Shown here: positions 25,298-34,288 of the stretch, piece after piece | Position numbering within the stretch: the first letter of the stretch is position 1 | How the letters are laid out: every line of letters begins with the position of its first letter | Source: Bacteriovoracaceae bacterium UBA7695 | GTDB lineage: Bacteria > Bdellovibrionota > Bacteriovoracia > Bacteriovoracales > Bacteriovoracaceae | Length of the DNA: 39,536 bases | Reading direction: 5' to 3' | Assembly (NCBI GenBank): GCA_002482685.1 | Contig: DLGL01000022.1 | Coordinates: 1 to 39,536 of the forward strand | Made by a program: the position numbers and the translations under genes | The notes under the pieces: generated by a model | Told to the model about the DNA's origin: nothing | The model's database searches: none | The model's input: only the letters and a program-made list of their open reading frames with translations

Positions 25298-26265
25298 GTG
25301 TCGTTAAAAGTGGTGGCGAGAAAAGTTACGCCTATAATCCAAAACAAGTTTACAGCATCGAGGAATTAAAAGAACTCTCACCCTCCGTCATCTCAACTTC
25401 CCTCAGAGATCCTCAAAAAGGGACTAATGCTGAATTGTTTTCAACAAAACAGCCTCCGCTGAAAAGAATCGGAATTCTTGTTTTTGAATCAACGATTCAA
25501 CCCACCAGATCTGGTCTGGCCAATGAAGATAAAGTTTTCCTTTCGGCCCAGGGAAAGCAGCTTCTCACTGAGAGACTTCTATCAATTTGGGAGCAGTCAC
25601 TGCCACTTCTTAGTCAAGAGATTGATTACGTAGCGATTTCTCAAATTAAAAAATCTAAAAAGTTCAAAGAAGATGGAATGAATGTGAAAGATCATATTCT
25701 CACAAAGAGGGATGGTCTGGCCCCTGATGATATTTTCTTTCTACCAAAAGGAAAAAAAACGGAGTTAGAAACAGTTCTTAACCCACGTGGGATGAGAGAC
25801 CTATCTCTTGCATTGGTACCCGCTACAGAGCTCATGATGGGACCTAAATTCTCTGAGCATGCAAAACATACATTAAACGAAGTGGCCAAAGAACTTAATT
25901 TAGACGCGCTATTGGTAGTTCACAGTGAGCTTCACTGGACATCGGCCCACACTGATAAACATTCAGGCGAAGTTTTTCCTGAAGAAGCCGTTGTTAAATT
26001 AAACGCATCTGTTCTGGTACCTCTGTCTTCTTATCACAAAAGACTAAAAAATATCGGTGAGAAACAGTTTCACCCCAGTACAACAGTTCCTTACCGTACC
26101 TATGAGGCCCGGGTTCAGATCCCGGTGAATATTTCACCTCCGGCAGCGGAAGAAAGTTTTGAAGTGATTGAACGTGAACTTCTGACTCCTGGACTAAAAA
26201 CTTATAATGACCTGACTCACATGCTTCAGTGGCAGATGATTCAAGATCTTAAAAAAACATTTTAA
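25249..26265 (+). CDS. Lipoprotein of unknown function
   Basis: 338 residues from the ATG at 25249, which has GGGAG 8 nt upstream and opens a lipoprotein signal (MLRYLIGLCLLSSC; lipobox LSSC, Cys14). A TTG-initiated extension to 25234 is less likely. The mature part shows alternating strands and helices (RIGILVFESTIQP, AKELNLDALLVVHSEL), with no catalytic motif seen. It overlaps the upstream methyltransferase-like gene by 49 bp and precedes the exporter by 6 bp. Confidence 0.85.
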   Translation: MLRYLIGLCLLSSCSLGVVKSGGEKSYAYNPKQVYSIEELKELSPSVISTSLRDPQKGTNAELFSTKQPPLKRIGILVFESTIQPTRSGLANEDKVFLSAQGKQLLTERLLSIWEQSLPLLSQEIDYVAISQIKKSKKFKEDGMNVKDHILTKRDGLAPDDIFFLPKGKKTELETVLNPRGMRDLSLALVPATELMMGPKFSEHAKHTLNEVAKELNLDALLVVHSELHWTSAHTDKHSGEVFPEEAVVKLNASVLVPLSSYHKRLKNIGEKQFHPSTTVPYRTYEARVQIPVNISPPAAEESFEVIERELLTPGLKTYNDLTHMLQWQMIQDLKKTF

Positions 26266-26271
26266 CAACTT

Positions 26272-27498
26272 ATGATCCTGGACCGTGCCCAATTTCTTAG
26301 ACGAGTAAAGTTCATTCTGAAATTCGGAAGGGCCCTTCATACCGTTGGGTCTCCTACCCATACTCTTGAAGGAACACTTCAGGATATGTGTCAGCTCTTT
26401 GGGATCAAAGGTAATATAGTCTCTCTTCCTACGGCCATATTCTCCTCTTTCACTTATGGCGATGAAGAAATCACAAAGATTGAGCGAGTCTCTCCTATGG
26501 GAGTCAATCTTGGAAAACTTTCGAAAGTGGATCTTGTTGCCAGAGAAGTTATTCATGGGCGTCTTAGTTATGAAGAGGGGAGCGAGTCTTTGGATAGAAT
26601 TCTCACGGCCCCTGACCCTCATGGGCGTAGAGCACGTGTTTTATGTTTTGTTTTCTCAGCGGCCGGATTCATGGTTCTTTTTGGAGGAAGCTGGGGAGAC
26701 TTCTATGCCGCTATTGTCATAGGAAGTCTGATTGGATTTCTCTCACTCTTTCAGCCTGTGCAGTCTATCGGTCTGGTCGCACAGATGTTTGAAGCTATTA
26801 TTGCTATTGTCGCTTCATTTATCGCATACGTTTTCGTAAAAATGGTTCCTTCCCTGAATGTGGGGGTTATCATTTTATCCAGTCTCATTATTTTCATGCC
26901 TGGACTCTTTATCACGATTGCTATTGCTGAAATCGCCACTCAAAATCTTACCTCCGGGACTTCAAGATTAATGGGTGGAGTGATGATTCTTTTAAAACTC
27001 ACCTTTGGTGTTTTCATTGGAGCAAAACTAGCATCCTATGTTCATCTTCCTTCCTTTTATTTCGAGTTTAGTAAGATCCCCGATATCGTGACGGCCTTAA
27101 CTCTTCCTATCACGGCCCTCATGTCGACGGTCATTTTCAAGGCCGAAAAGTCTGATTGGGGCTGGATCACTGTGGCCGGAATTTTTGGCTACTGCTGTTC
27201 TAAATTCGCAACACAATCATTTGGGCCAGAGATGGGGATTCTTATCGGTGGGTTTTGTGTGGGGGCCATGAGTAACGTTTTTGCCCGACTTAAAGACAGG
27301 CCATCGAGCTTATTTCAGTTTCCAGGGATCATTCTTCTGGTTCCAGGTTCTATGGGGTACCGGAGTCTGAGCTTCTTATTCGATCGTGATGTGGTTGGTG
27401 GATTAGGGACGGCCTTCAGTATGGTGACTCTTGCCATGGCCCTGGTTGTGGGGATTTTCCTGGGGAATATTCTCGTCAAACCTCGTCGAAGTTTATAA
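26272..27498 (+). CDS. Threonine/serine exporter family protein (ThrE-like)
   Basis: 408 residues with the two-part ThrE layout. An N-terminal soluble region of ~125 residues (GRALHTVGSPTHTLEGTL..., FSSFTYGDEEITKIERV) is followed by about ten membrane helices in two groups (~125-265 and ~270-400). Family members export threonine and serine across the inner membrane, and distant ones move other small acids, so the substrate is tentative. It is the last gene of the 21488-27498 run. Confidence 0.92.
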   Translation: MILDRAQFLRRVKFILKFGRALHTVGSPTHTLEGTLQDMCQLFGIKGNIVSLPTAIFSSFTYGDEEITKIERVSPMGVNLGKLSKVDLVAREVIHGRLSYEEGSESLDRILTAPDPHGRRARVLCFVFSAAGFMVLFGGSWGDFYAAIVIGSLIGFLSLFQPVQSIGLVAQMFEAIIAIVASFIAYVFVKMVPSLNVGVIILSSLIIFMPGLFITIAIAEIATQNLTSGTSRLMGGVMILLKLTFGVFIGAKLASYVHLPSFYFEFSKIPDIVTALTLPITALMSTVIFKAEKSDWGWITVAGIFGYCCSKFATQSFGPEMGILIGGFCVGAMSNVFARLKDRPSSLFQFPGIILLVPGSMGYRSLSFLFDRDVVGGLGTAFSMVTLAMALVVGIFLGNILVKPRRSL

Positions 27499-27614
27499 CT
27501 CAACTATTCAGTTAACAAACGAGCACAGTTTTTTGCCTACTTGATGCGATTCGGCGTATAGGGGCATACTTAGATGTAATTAGCTTTTCCTGTTGAAAAC
27601 CAAGGACGGTATCA

Positions 27615-28331
27615 ATGACGAAAACGATTTTCATCTTTGGACTTCTGTTGCTGTTTATTAGCTGTAACTCCAGTCCCGAGGCGTGCCAGTCATCACCTGA
27701 CGCCGATCCAGAATCTCTTGCTAACGAAGAAAATGTTCCTGCTCCAGCTGCGTGTCCTGAACCTGAAGCACCGGTTGAAAATCCACCCATTGAAGTTGAA
27801 CCAGGGGAGCCTGATGAAGGTGTTCCCTTTGAAGCCTCACTTTTTCAGGCGAATGTGAACCTGACAGATTTTGATTCAGCTGATGAGGCAAAACTTATGA
27901 AGGCCATTGCTATCATCAAAAAAGTTATCCGTTTGGCAAAATTCAAAGAACAGGTGATTAACTTCACTTACAACGGAGAAAGAGCATTTGTTGATAATGA
28001 AGGCTTCACTAACGAGGAGATTTATCAAAAACTCCTTGATGGAAGTGAAGAGCTTAGACCGGAAGTGGATCACGAGATGGATCTGGATTTGGAACTCTAC
28101 TACTCCAGCAGCAGTACCGTGGGATACACATACCCCTCAGGTCTGCGCATCTGGATGAACACCAAGTTCTTTGATGACTACACTCCTTCTCAAGTGGCGC
28201 GGAATGTTTTTCATGAATGGACTCACAAACTTGGTTTCAGTCACTCATCAAGTTATTCCGTCCGTCGCAAATCATCAGTGCCTTATGCTTTAGGTTCTCT
28301 TATGGAAGAATTAGGCAAACAGTACGAATAG
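27615..28331 (+). CDS. Lipoprotein with metzincin-type zinc protease motif
   Basis: 238 residues with a lipoprotein signal (MTKTIFIFGLLLLFISC; Cys17). A Pro/Glu/Asp-rich linker (~25-70) would hold the domain away from the membrane. The C-terminal domain has HEWTHKLGFSH (His200, Glu201, His204, His210), the full HExxHxxGxxH metzincin site, and a Met230 in ALGSLME that may serve as the Met-turn. The segment before it (SGLRIWMNTKFFDDY) fits the edge strand above the zinc. It is surface- or periplasm-anchored. Target proteins are unknown. Confidence 0.85.
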   Translation: MTKTIFIFGLLLLFISCNSSPEACQSSPDADPESLANEENVPAPAACPEPEAPVENPPIEVEPGEPDEGVPFEASLFQANVNLTDFDSADEAKLMKAIAIIKKVIRLAKFKEQVINFTYNGERAFVDNEGFTNEEIYQKLLDGSEELRPEVDHEMDLDLELYYSSSSTVGYTYPSGLRIWMNTKFFDDYTPSQVARNVFHEWTHKLGFSHSSSYSVRRKSSVPYALGSLMEELGKQYE

Positions 28332-28340
28332 CCGCATTAA

Positions 28341-28367
28341 TAAAGGGAAGCTTAATGCTTCCCTTTA
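28341..28367. terminator. Hairpin after the metzincin lipoprotein gene
   Basis: TAAAGGGAAGC (28341-28351) and GCTTCCCTTTA (28357-28367) form a perfect 11-bp stem with a 5-nt loop, 9 nt after the stop codon. The T-run is inside the stem and only weak outside it, so termination efficiency is uncertain. Confidence 0.6.
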
Positions 28368-28466
28368 CAAATTCTAAAGATATTCATCCACAGCAACATT
28401 CCCTAGAGTTCACTTCTTTTCTTTGCTAATTTTGCCCCGCAAGCTTTTTTGCCAAGGAGAGACAAA

Positions 28467-28925
28467 ATGCGTTTCCTATTATTAGCTTTTCTTTCAGTGC
28501 TCGTCGTTTCATGTGGTCAAAGTGGATCTACCTCTGGTGGGTCAGGTGAAAGTCGTCAAAGTGAAGAGTACGCTACGGTAGGTGGCGAAACTGATCTTTT
28601 AGATGTTGCTATTGATGTTCCTGTGGAAATTACAAGCAGCTCAATTATTTTCAGACAATCTGTTAACAGAACAGACAGCGGTAAACACTCTGAGTGTTCC
28701 ATCGCTGTGACGAGTGGTGAAACTTATACATATGCTGTGAGCGGCCAGCGAATGACGGTCAGAACCTCATCAGGTGAGAGACTAAGTTTTGTGCGCAAAA
28801 GCGGAAATCAGGGGATCATTGGAAGTTGGTTCGGTGAGAGTTTTAAGGGTGAGCAGATGATTCACCGACGTCTTTCTATTCTAAGTGATTCGCGAGTGGT
28901 AATGAGAAATTCCTGCGAAAGCTAA
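28467..28925 (+). CDS. Small lipoprotein of unknown function
   Basis: 152 residues from the ATG at 28467 (AAGGAGA 7 nt upstream), opening a lipoprotein signal (MRFLLLAFLSVLVVSC; Cys16). A flexible Ser/Gly-rich stretch (GQSGSTSGGSGESRQSEEY) follows. The remainder is short beta strands with two Cys (HSECSIAV near the middle and NSCES at the very end), which could form one disulfide. No family is recognised. A terminator follows directly, so it is a single gene. Confidence 0.82.
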   Translation: MRFLLLAFLSVLVVSCGQSGSTSGGSGESRQSEEYATVGGETDLLDVAIDVPVEITSSSIIFRQSVNRTDSGKHSECSIAVTSGETYTYAVSGQRMTVRTSSGERLSFVRKSGNQGIIGSWFGESFKGEQMIHRRLSILSDSRVVMRNSCES

Positions 28926-28936
28926 AATTAAATAAA

Positions 28937-28972
28937 GCAGCTACAGAGTTCAGACCCTGTAGTTGCCTTTTT
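28937..28972 (+). terminator. Rho-independent terminator after the small lipoprotein gene
   Basis: GCAGCTACAG (28937-28946) pairs with CTGTAGTTGC (28957-28966), with one G-T wobble, around a 10-nt loop, followed by CTTTTT. Confidence 0.88.
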
Positions 28973-28981
28973 CCAAGCAAT

Positions 28982-30166
28982 CTACTCAGCATCGCCCGCC
29001 ATTTTGCGATCTTTGATATAGTAACAAGCACTTCGATTAGCATGTTGACAGGCAACTTTCATTGCTTCAGATAGTTGTTTCAAATCTTTGTTTTGGTTTA
29101 TCTCATGGAAGTCAATGTTTAGGCAGCTTTCTTTGTTCTGAGCTGCGCACTTATTTACCATGGCGATATTGTTTTCTAGATTTATGCCTGAGTTTATTGA
29201 AAAGGCGCTCATCAGTCCGGCGATAACTATTGAACAAGTTTGCTGTTTTCTTGAAAACATCTTTGTCTGAGGGAAAGGCCATTTTTGTCGAAATTTTTCA
29301 CTAAAAAGAACAGCAAGACTTGCTAAGAGAACGACGGCACTTGCCAAGATTGAGGTCGTTCCATTCGTAAAAAAAGCCAGGGAAGCAATTCCAAGCAAAA
29401 ATATCATCATGGGGTCAGGAGCCATGCTTTTTTCTAATTTACGCTTTGAAAGTTTTTTTTCTAAAAATGTAATCAAAGGTAAGAACTGACCATGTGTCAT
29501 TAAACGATAATCTTCATCGTAGGCCTTTAAATATAGAATGTGGCCTTTCTCAGGTATGTGCCAAGATTGGATGTCTTCTAGTTTAAAAGTCATGCTTTTT
29601 TCATCAGAGTAATGAATGGTGAACCCTTCATTTGAGGTATAAATTTCTCTGATGTCAGGTGGCGTAAATGTCTTTGCTAATCTGATACCAATTTTAAAAG
29701 AAACCCAGATCAGAGCAAAAGTAAAAATAGCTGCGATCCAAGTTAATAAAGAAAAGCCTTCCTCGAAGAATGTATAAATGCCCACACCTAGAAAAAGAAT
29801 AGAGATCCCATATAGATATAAATGAAATAAAGATTCCTTTTTTGCTAAGGATGATCTTGTGATTGTTATGACATTTTCTTCTGGCGCGGTTGATAAGAAC
29901 TCTAATCTTTGCTCTCCAATATAGATTTTATCCTGTGGAGTAACCTTTATAAGCTTATTGCTTTTAATCAGTTTTCCATTCACCTTCGTGCCAGAGGATG
30001 ATTTAAGATCCTTGATATGAAGGATGCCTTTTTTAGACACGACCAATAGGTGGGCCCGAGCGACATCTCTATCATCATTAAGGATCGAAAAGGGTGTGCC
30101 TCTTCCAACGATGATTCGATCGGAGCTTTTGAAAACTTGATTTTTTAGTTTGAAATAGATGGCCAT
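28982..30166 (-). CDS. FHA-domain membrane protein
   Basis: 394 residues. The N-terminal FHA domain (about 15-92) keeps the phosphothreonine-binding residues Gly21-Arg22, the RAH (37-39) in place of the usual SxxH, and SSSGTKVNG (56-64). Two membrane helices follow at about 113-165, a cytoplasmic segment to ~250, then about three more helices (252-330). The C-terminal ~65 residues hold four Cys in CAAQNKESC and CQHANRSAC, probably periplasmic and disulfide-bonded. It should read Ser/Thr kinase signals at the inner membrane. No kinase or phosphatase is adjacent. It appears to be a single gene. Confidence 0.88.
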   Translation of the reverse strand: MAIYFKLKNQVFKSSDRIIVGRGTPFSILNDDRDVARAHLLVVSKKGILHIKDLKSSSGTKVNGKLIKSNKLIKVTPQDKIYIGEQRLEFLSTAPEENVITITRSSLAKKESLFHLYLYGISILFLGVGIYTFFEEGFSLLTWIAAIFTFALIWVSFKIGIRLAKTFTPPDIREIYTSNEGFTIHYSDEKSMTFKLEDIQSWHIPEKGHILYLKAYDEDYRLMTHGQFLPLITFLEKKLSKRKLEKSMAPDPMMIFLLGIASLAFFTNGTTSILASAVVLLASLAVLFSEKFRQKWPFPQTKMFSRKQQTCSIVIAGLMSAFSINSGINLENNIAMVNKCAAQNKESCLNIDFHEINQNKDLKQLSEAMKVACQHANRSACYYIKDRKMAGDAE

Positions 30167-30307
30167 AGAGGCTATTCGGCTAACTTTATAGGATTCTTGA
30201 GTTTTTCGAGGCTAGGCTTATTTCAGCTTTAGATTTGTTTATTAAGTCACTGATCTATGGCTTTTGTGATTGATGACTATGTGTAAGTATGAAAGGTAAG
30301 TTGAACA

Positions 30308-30339
30308 TTTTAAGCACCTGCCTAAACAGGTGCTTAAAA
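30308..30339. terminator. 13-bp hairpin behind fadA
   Basis: TTTTAAGCACCTG (30308-30320) and CAGGTGCTTAAAA (30327-30339) are perfect complements with a 6-nt loop, 5 nt beyond the fadA stop. The A/T tracts lie within the stem, so it may act as a terminator or as a 3' stabilising hairpin. Confidence 0.6.
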
Positions 30340-30344
30340 AAATA

Positions 30345-31511
30345 TCAGTTTAAGTTTTCAATAACCGTCGCCACACCCTGACCCATACCAATACACATCG
30401 TCGCTAGACCATATTTCTTGTTATTGTCACGGAGTTGATGAGCAAGGGACCCTGTGATCCGCGCTCCAGAACAACCCAACGGGTGACCCAAAGCAATCGC
30501 ACCACCGTTAAGATTCACTTTTTTATCGGCCACGTCCAATAGACCTAAATCCTTCAGAACCGGAAGAGATTGAGCGGCAAAAGCTTCATTGAGCTCAATG
30601 ATGTCCATCTTATCCATTGAGAGTCCTGCGCGCTCTAAAGCACGCTTTGATGAGGCCACAGGACCGTAGCCCATGATTGATGGCTCACAACCTGTAGAAG
30701 CGATAGAAAGGATCCTAGCGAGTGGTTTAAGACCTAACGCCTTAGCTCGCTCTTCAGACATGATGATGACACTAGAAGCTCCATCAGAAAGAGCAGAAGA
30801 GTTTCCAGCAGTCACTGTTCCATTTTTTGGGTCAAACACTGCAGGAAGTTTACCAAGGGTCTCCACAGTTGTTTCCGGACGAACCACTTCATCAATAGAA
30901 ATCATACCCGGCACACCCATATCGTCATGCCCTGGAGTGGCTACGATTTCATTTTTAAAGCGACCTTTGATAGTCGCTTCGTGGGCCTTTCTGTGTGAGT
31001 TCATCGCAAACTCATCTTGCTGGGCCCGTGTCACACCGTGGATTTTAGCTAAAAGTTCGGCGGTAAGGCCCATGGAGCCCGCCATCTTTGAAGTTGTCTT
31101 CGCTAGAGCAGGGTTAAAATCCACTCCATAAGTCATTGGGACGTGGCCCATATGCTCAACGCCACCACAAAGATAAAGATCACCTTGATTGGACCAGATA
31201 CCTTGAGCCGCCATGTGGATGGCCGTCATCGAAGATCCACAAAGTCTGTTCACTGTTTGTGCGGGAACTGTTTTAGGAATCTCAGTCAGAAGCTGAGCAT
31301 TTCTTCCGATGTTATAACACTGCTCCAGAGTCTGCTGCACGCATCCCCAGATGATATCTTCGATTTCGCCTGGATTAATGTTTGGATTTCGTTTTAGGAT
31401 CTCGCGCATCAAGTGAGCTGATAGGTCTTCAGCGCGGACATAGCGGTAGTTCCCAGCTTTTGAGCGGGCCATTGGAGTGCGAACGGCATCAACAATTACT
31501 GCATTTTTCAT
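30345..31511 (-). CDS. fadA: Acetyl-CoA acyltransferase (3-ketoacyl-CoA thiolase)
   Basis: 388 residues, close to E. coli FadA (387). The thiolase active site is complete: Cys91 (VNRLCGSSMTAIHMAAQ), His343 (GGAIALGHPLGCSGA) and Cys373 (ATMCIGMGQG), the same numbering as in E. coli FadA. It cleaves 3-ketoacyl-CoA to acetyl-CoA in the last step of beta-oxidation and forms a complex with FadB. It lies 11 bp downstream of fadB on the same strand with AAGGA before the start, so the order is the usual fadBA operon. Confidence 0.96.
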   Translation of the reverse strand: MKNAVIVDAVRTPMARSKAGNYRYVRAEDLSAHLMREILKRNPNINPGEIEDIIWGCVQQTLEQCYNIGRNAQLLTEIPKTVPAQTVNRLCGSSMTAIHMAAQGIWSNQGDLYLCGGVEHMGHVPMTYGVDFNPALAKTTSKMAGSMGLTAELLAKIHGVTRAQQDEFAMNSHRKAHEATIKGRFKNEIVATPGHDDMGVPGMISIDEVVRPETTVETLGKLPAVFDPKNGTVTAGNSSALSDGASSVIIMSEERAKALGLKPLARILSIASTGCEPSIMGYGPVASSKRALERAGLSMDKMDIIELNEAFAAQSLPVLKDLGLLDVADKKVNLNGGAIALGHPLGCSGARITGSLAHQLRDNNKKYGLATMCIGMGQGVATVIENLN

Positions 31512-31522
31512 ATGGGTTATCC

Positions 31523-33670
31523 TTAGTAGTAAGTTTGGTTAGAAGCGGCCATGGATTTCATCGTTGGGGTAAGCTCGTATAATTTCCCGAGCTCCAGGTA
31601 CGCTTTCGATTTCTCTTCGAGTGTCTTTAAACCAACGCTGTCAGCGTATTTAAGTGCTCCTGCACGGAAGGGAGGAAAGCCGATTCCAAGAAGAAGACCC
31701 ATATCAACTTCAACGGCAGATTCAACAATTTTATCTTCCAGGCATCTGGCCGACTCGATGATCATTGGAAGCATCATGCGTGTAACAATCTCTTCGTCGC
31801 TGATTTCAATCTGCCTCTTAATGGCCGGCTTAATGATTTCGTAAACGGCAGGGTTAACCTTTTTTACGGGTTTACCTTTTTTGTCCATTTCGTATTCATA
31901 AAAACCCAGATTGTTTTTTTGACCAAAGCGTTTTTTCTCGTACATCGTTTCAAGGATGGTTTTGTTTTTAAAGCCCATTCTGTCAGGGAAGGCTTCGGCC
32001 ATAATGCTTGAGGCATGAAAGCCTGTATCGATACCAACAACATCAAGCAGGTATGCTGGACCCATGGGCCAGCCAAACTTTTCCATGACTTTATCGATGC
32101 GCTGAAAATCAACACCATCTTCAATTAAAAAGATGAATCCATTGAAGTAAGGAAACAGGATCCTGTTCACGAGAAAGCCGGCACAGTCGTTTACAACAAT
32201 AGGAGTTTTGCCCATTTGACTGGCGTAGTTTACTGCCTGAGCAATCGTTGATTCAGAAGTCTTGGCCCCACGAATAATTTCAACAAGTGGCATCCTGTGA
32301 ACCGGATTAAAAAAGTGCATGCCACAGAATTTATCCGGCCGTTTAGCAGCTTCAGCTAATTTTGTAATGGAGATGGTGGAAGTGTTAGAAGCAATGATTG
32401 TATTCTCAGAGGTTGCTGCCTCTACGTCGGCAAGGACGGCTTTTTTCACTTTCTCATTTTCAACAACAGCTTCTACAACAAATTGCGTGTCTTTAAAGTC
32501 GGCATAAGAAAGAGTGGGAGTGATTTTTGAAATAACTTTCGCCATTCTCTCTGGGGTGATTTTTTTACGCTCTACTTCTTTGTTTAAAAGTTTAGAGGCT
32601 TCATTCATCCCCAGATCAAGCTGCTCGTGCTTAATGTCTTTCATTAGCACACCCACACCCATTGAAGCTGACTGGTAGGCGATACCACCACCCATGATTC
32701 CGGCGCCAAGAACGGCACCATGTTCAATCGCCTTAGCGTCTTTGGTGATTTTTTTAGAAACTTTTTTCAGGTACTGGTCGCCTAAAAAAACTTGTGTCAG
32801 GCATTCGGCCGTTTTAGTTTTTCCACAAAAAGCAAATGTCTCATGCTCAACTTTCAGGGCATCAGTTCTGTTCATGCGAGCACTTTTCTGCATGGCCTCA
32901 ACGGCCTTAACCGGTGCAGGGTAGTTAGGTCCTGCAATCGCGGCAACAAAACCTTTCGAGCCTTCAAAGCTCATCATAGATTCTATTTTATCGAGTTTTA
33001 AAGGAGAAGTTTTCTGGGCCACGCGGGCCTTCCAGTCCATTTCGCCGCTGATGCATTTCTCCAGAAGTTTAAGTCCTGCCTCTTCAAGTTTTGCGTCTTC
33101 GACAATTCCATCAACCGCTCCAAATTTCAGAGCTTCTTCGGCCTTATAATGTTTGGCACCTGTGATCCATTCAATAGCGTGATCTGCACCAATGAGTCTT
33201 GGAAGGCGGACTGTTCCACCCCAACCAGGAACAATTCCAAGTTTTGTTTCAGGTAATCCAAGGGCCGCTTTAGGAGAGGCCAGGCGGTAGTCCATGGTCA
33301 GAGCAATTTCACATCCACCACCCAAAGCAAACCCATTAACTAGAGCAACTTTTGGGAAAGGTAGATCTTCATAGCCGTTAAAAATATCATTGATGCTGGC
33401 TATCCAGCTCACCATCTCAGTTTCAGATTTTTTGAAATGATCCAGGAATTCCGTAACGTCAGCGCCAAAAACAAATCCACTAGGTTTACCCGAAGTGAAG
33501 AGGAGGCCTTTAACACCCGATTGTTTTTTTGCGACTTCTAAAACTTCGCCCATTTCTTTTAAAGCAAGAGCATTGAAGACGTTTGCGGATTGGTCTTTAA
33601 GATCAAAGACCACTTTTAAAATGTTTCCACTAAGCATTTCCAGGCGGAACGCTGAACCTTGATAAAGCAT
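31523..33670 (-). CDS. fadB: Multifunctional fatty acid oxidation complex alpha subunit
   Basis: 715 residues, near the length of E. coli FadB (729). The N-terminal enoyl-CoA hydratase (crotonase) domain has both catalytic glutamates, Glu121 (GGGCEIAL) and Glu141 (GLPETKLGIVPG). The central 3-hydroxyacyl-CoA dehydrogenase domain has the NAD site GAVLGAGIMGGGIA (~318) and the catalytic FFNPVHRMPLVEI segment. The C-terminal HAD helical domain follows. It hydrates and oxidises enoyl-CoA in beta-oxidation. GAAGGAG lies just before the ATG. A 12-bp palindrome about 20 bp upstream may be a regulator site. Confidence 0.96.
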   Translation of the reverse strand: MLYQGSAFRLEMLSGNILKVVFDLKDQSANVFNALALKEMGEVLEVAKKQSGVKGLLFTSGKPSGFVFGADVTEFLDHFKKSETEMVSWIASINDIFNGYEDLPFPKVALVNGFALGGGCEIALTMDYRLASPKAALGLPETKLGIVPGWGGTVRLPRLIGADHAIEWITGAKHYKAEEALKFGAVDGIVEDAKLEEAGLKLLEKCISGEMDWKARVAQKTSPLKLDKIESMMSFEGSKGFVAAIAGPNYPAPVKAVEAMQKSARMNRTDALKVEHETFAFCGKTKTAECLTQVFLGDQYLKKVSKKITKDAKAIEHGAVLGAGIMGGGIAYQSASMGVGVLMKDIKHEQLDLGMNEASKLLNKEVERKKITPERMAKVISKITPTLSYADFKDTQFVVEAVVENEKVKKAVLADVEAATSENTIIASNTSTISITKLAEAAKRPDKFCGMHFFNPVHRMPLVEIIRGAKTSESTIAQAVNYASQMGKTPIVVNDCAGFLVNRILFPYFNGFIFLIEDGVDFQRIDKVMEKFGWPMGPAYLLDVVGIDTGFHASSIMAEAFPDRMGFKNKTILETMYEKKRFGQKNNLGFYEYEMDKKGKPVKKVNPAVYEIIKPAIKRQIEISDEEIVTRMMLPMIIESARCLEDKIVESAVEVDMGLLLGIGFPPFRAGALKYADSVGLKTLEEKSKAYLELGKLYELTPTMKSMAASNQTYY

Positions 33671-33688
33671 ACAAACTCCTTCGAATTA

Positions 33689-33700
33689 AATAAGCTTATT
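33689..33700. promoter_or_regulatory. 12-bp palindrome upstream of fadB (candidate operator)
   Basis: AATAAGCTTATT is fully palindromic and lies 18 bp before the fadB start, between it and the 3' end of the peroxidase gene. It does not match the FadR or PsrA consensus known to me, so it is only a candidate site for a fatty-acid regulator. Confidence 0.3.
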
Positions 33701-33764
33701 GTACTCTCAGGAGTGGAAAAAATATGTAATTATGAAACCGAGAAGAGTTGTATGGTATTGCTGA

Positions 33765-34247
33765 TTAAGCAAGAAACGGTGCTAAATCTTTTTTAATTTT
33801 ATCGATAGAGTCATTAGGTGCATAGCGCTTCACAACTTCGCCTTTTTTATTCACTAGAAACTTCGTGAAATTCCACTTGATGGCCTCAGTCCCAAGGAGA
33901 CCAGGTTTAGCTTCTTTCAGGAAGGAGTAAAGGGGATGAGCATTCTTTCCATTCACATCAATTTTATCGAACAGCGGGAATTTTACATCATACGTCAGGC
34001 TGCAGAAGTTCTTAATCTCTTCGGCATCCCCGGGTTCCTGGGCCCCGAACTGGTTACAGGGAAAGCCTAAAACCACCACTTCGCCTTTATATTCTTCAAA
34101 GAGCTGCTCCAGATCCTTATATTGGGGAGTGAATCCACATTTTGAGGCCACATTTACAATCAAAAGAACTTTATCTTTGTACTGGGAAAGGTTAACTTCC
34201 TGACCATCAATATTTTTAACTGAATACTCGTAAACGCTCTTACTCAT
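33765..34247 (-). CDS. Glutathione peroxidase family protein, thioredoxin-dependent type
   Basis: 160 residues. The peroxidatic residue is Cys37 (NVASKCGFT), with Gln66 (GFPCNQFGAQEPG) and Trp125/Asn126 (KWNFTKFLV) completing the active site. Cys82 in NFCSLTYDVKFP matches the resolving cysteine of yeast Gpx3-like enzymes, so thioredoxin rather than glutathione is the likely electron donor. It removes lipid and other hydroperoxides in the cytoplasm. AAAGGA precedes the start. It is divergent from the DTW-domain gene with 41 bp between starts. Confidence 0.94.
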   Translation of the reverse strand: MSKSVYEYSVKNIDGQEVNLSQYKDKVLLIVNVASKCGFTPQYKDLEQLFEEYKGEVVVLGFPCNQFGAQEPGDAEEIKNFCSLTYDVKFPLFDKIDVNGKNAHPLYSFLKEAKPGLLGTEAIKWNFTKFLVNKKGEVVKRYAPNDSIDKIKKDLAPFLA

Positions 34248-34288
34248 GTGAGATCCTTTTATAGAGCAAGTTTAAAGGAAAAGATTTA

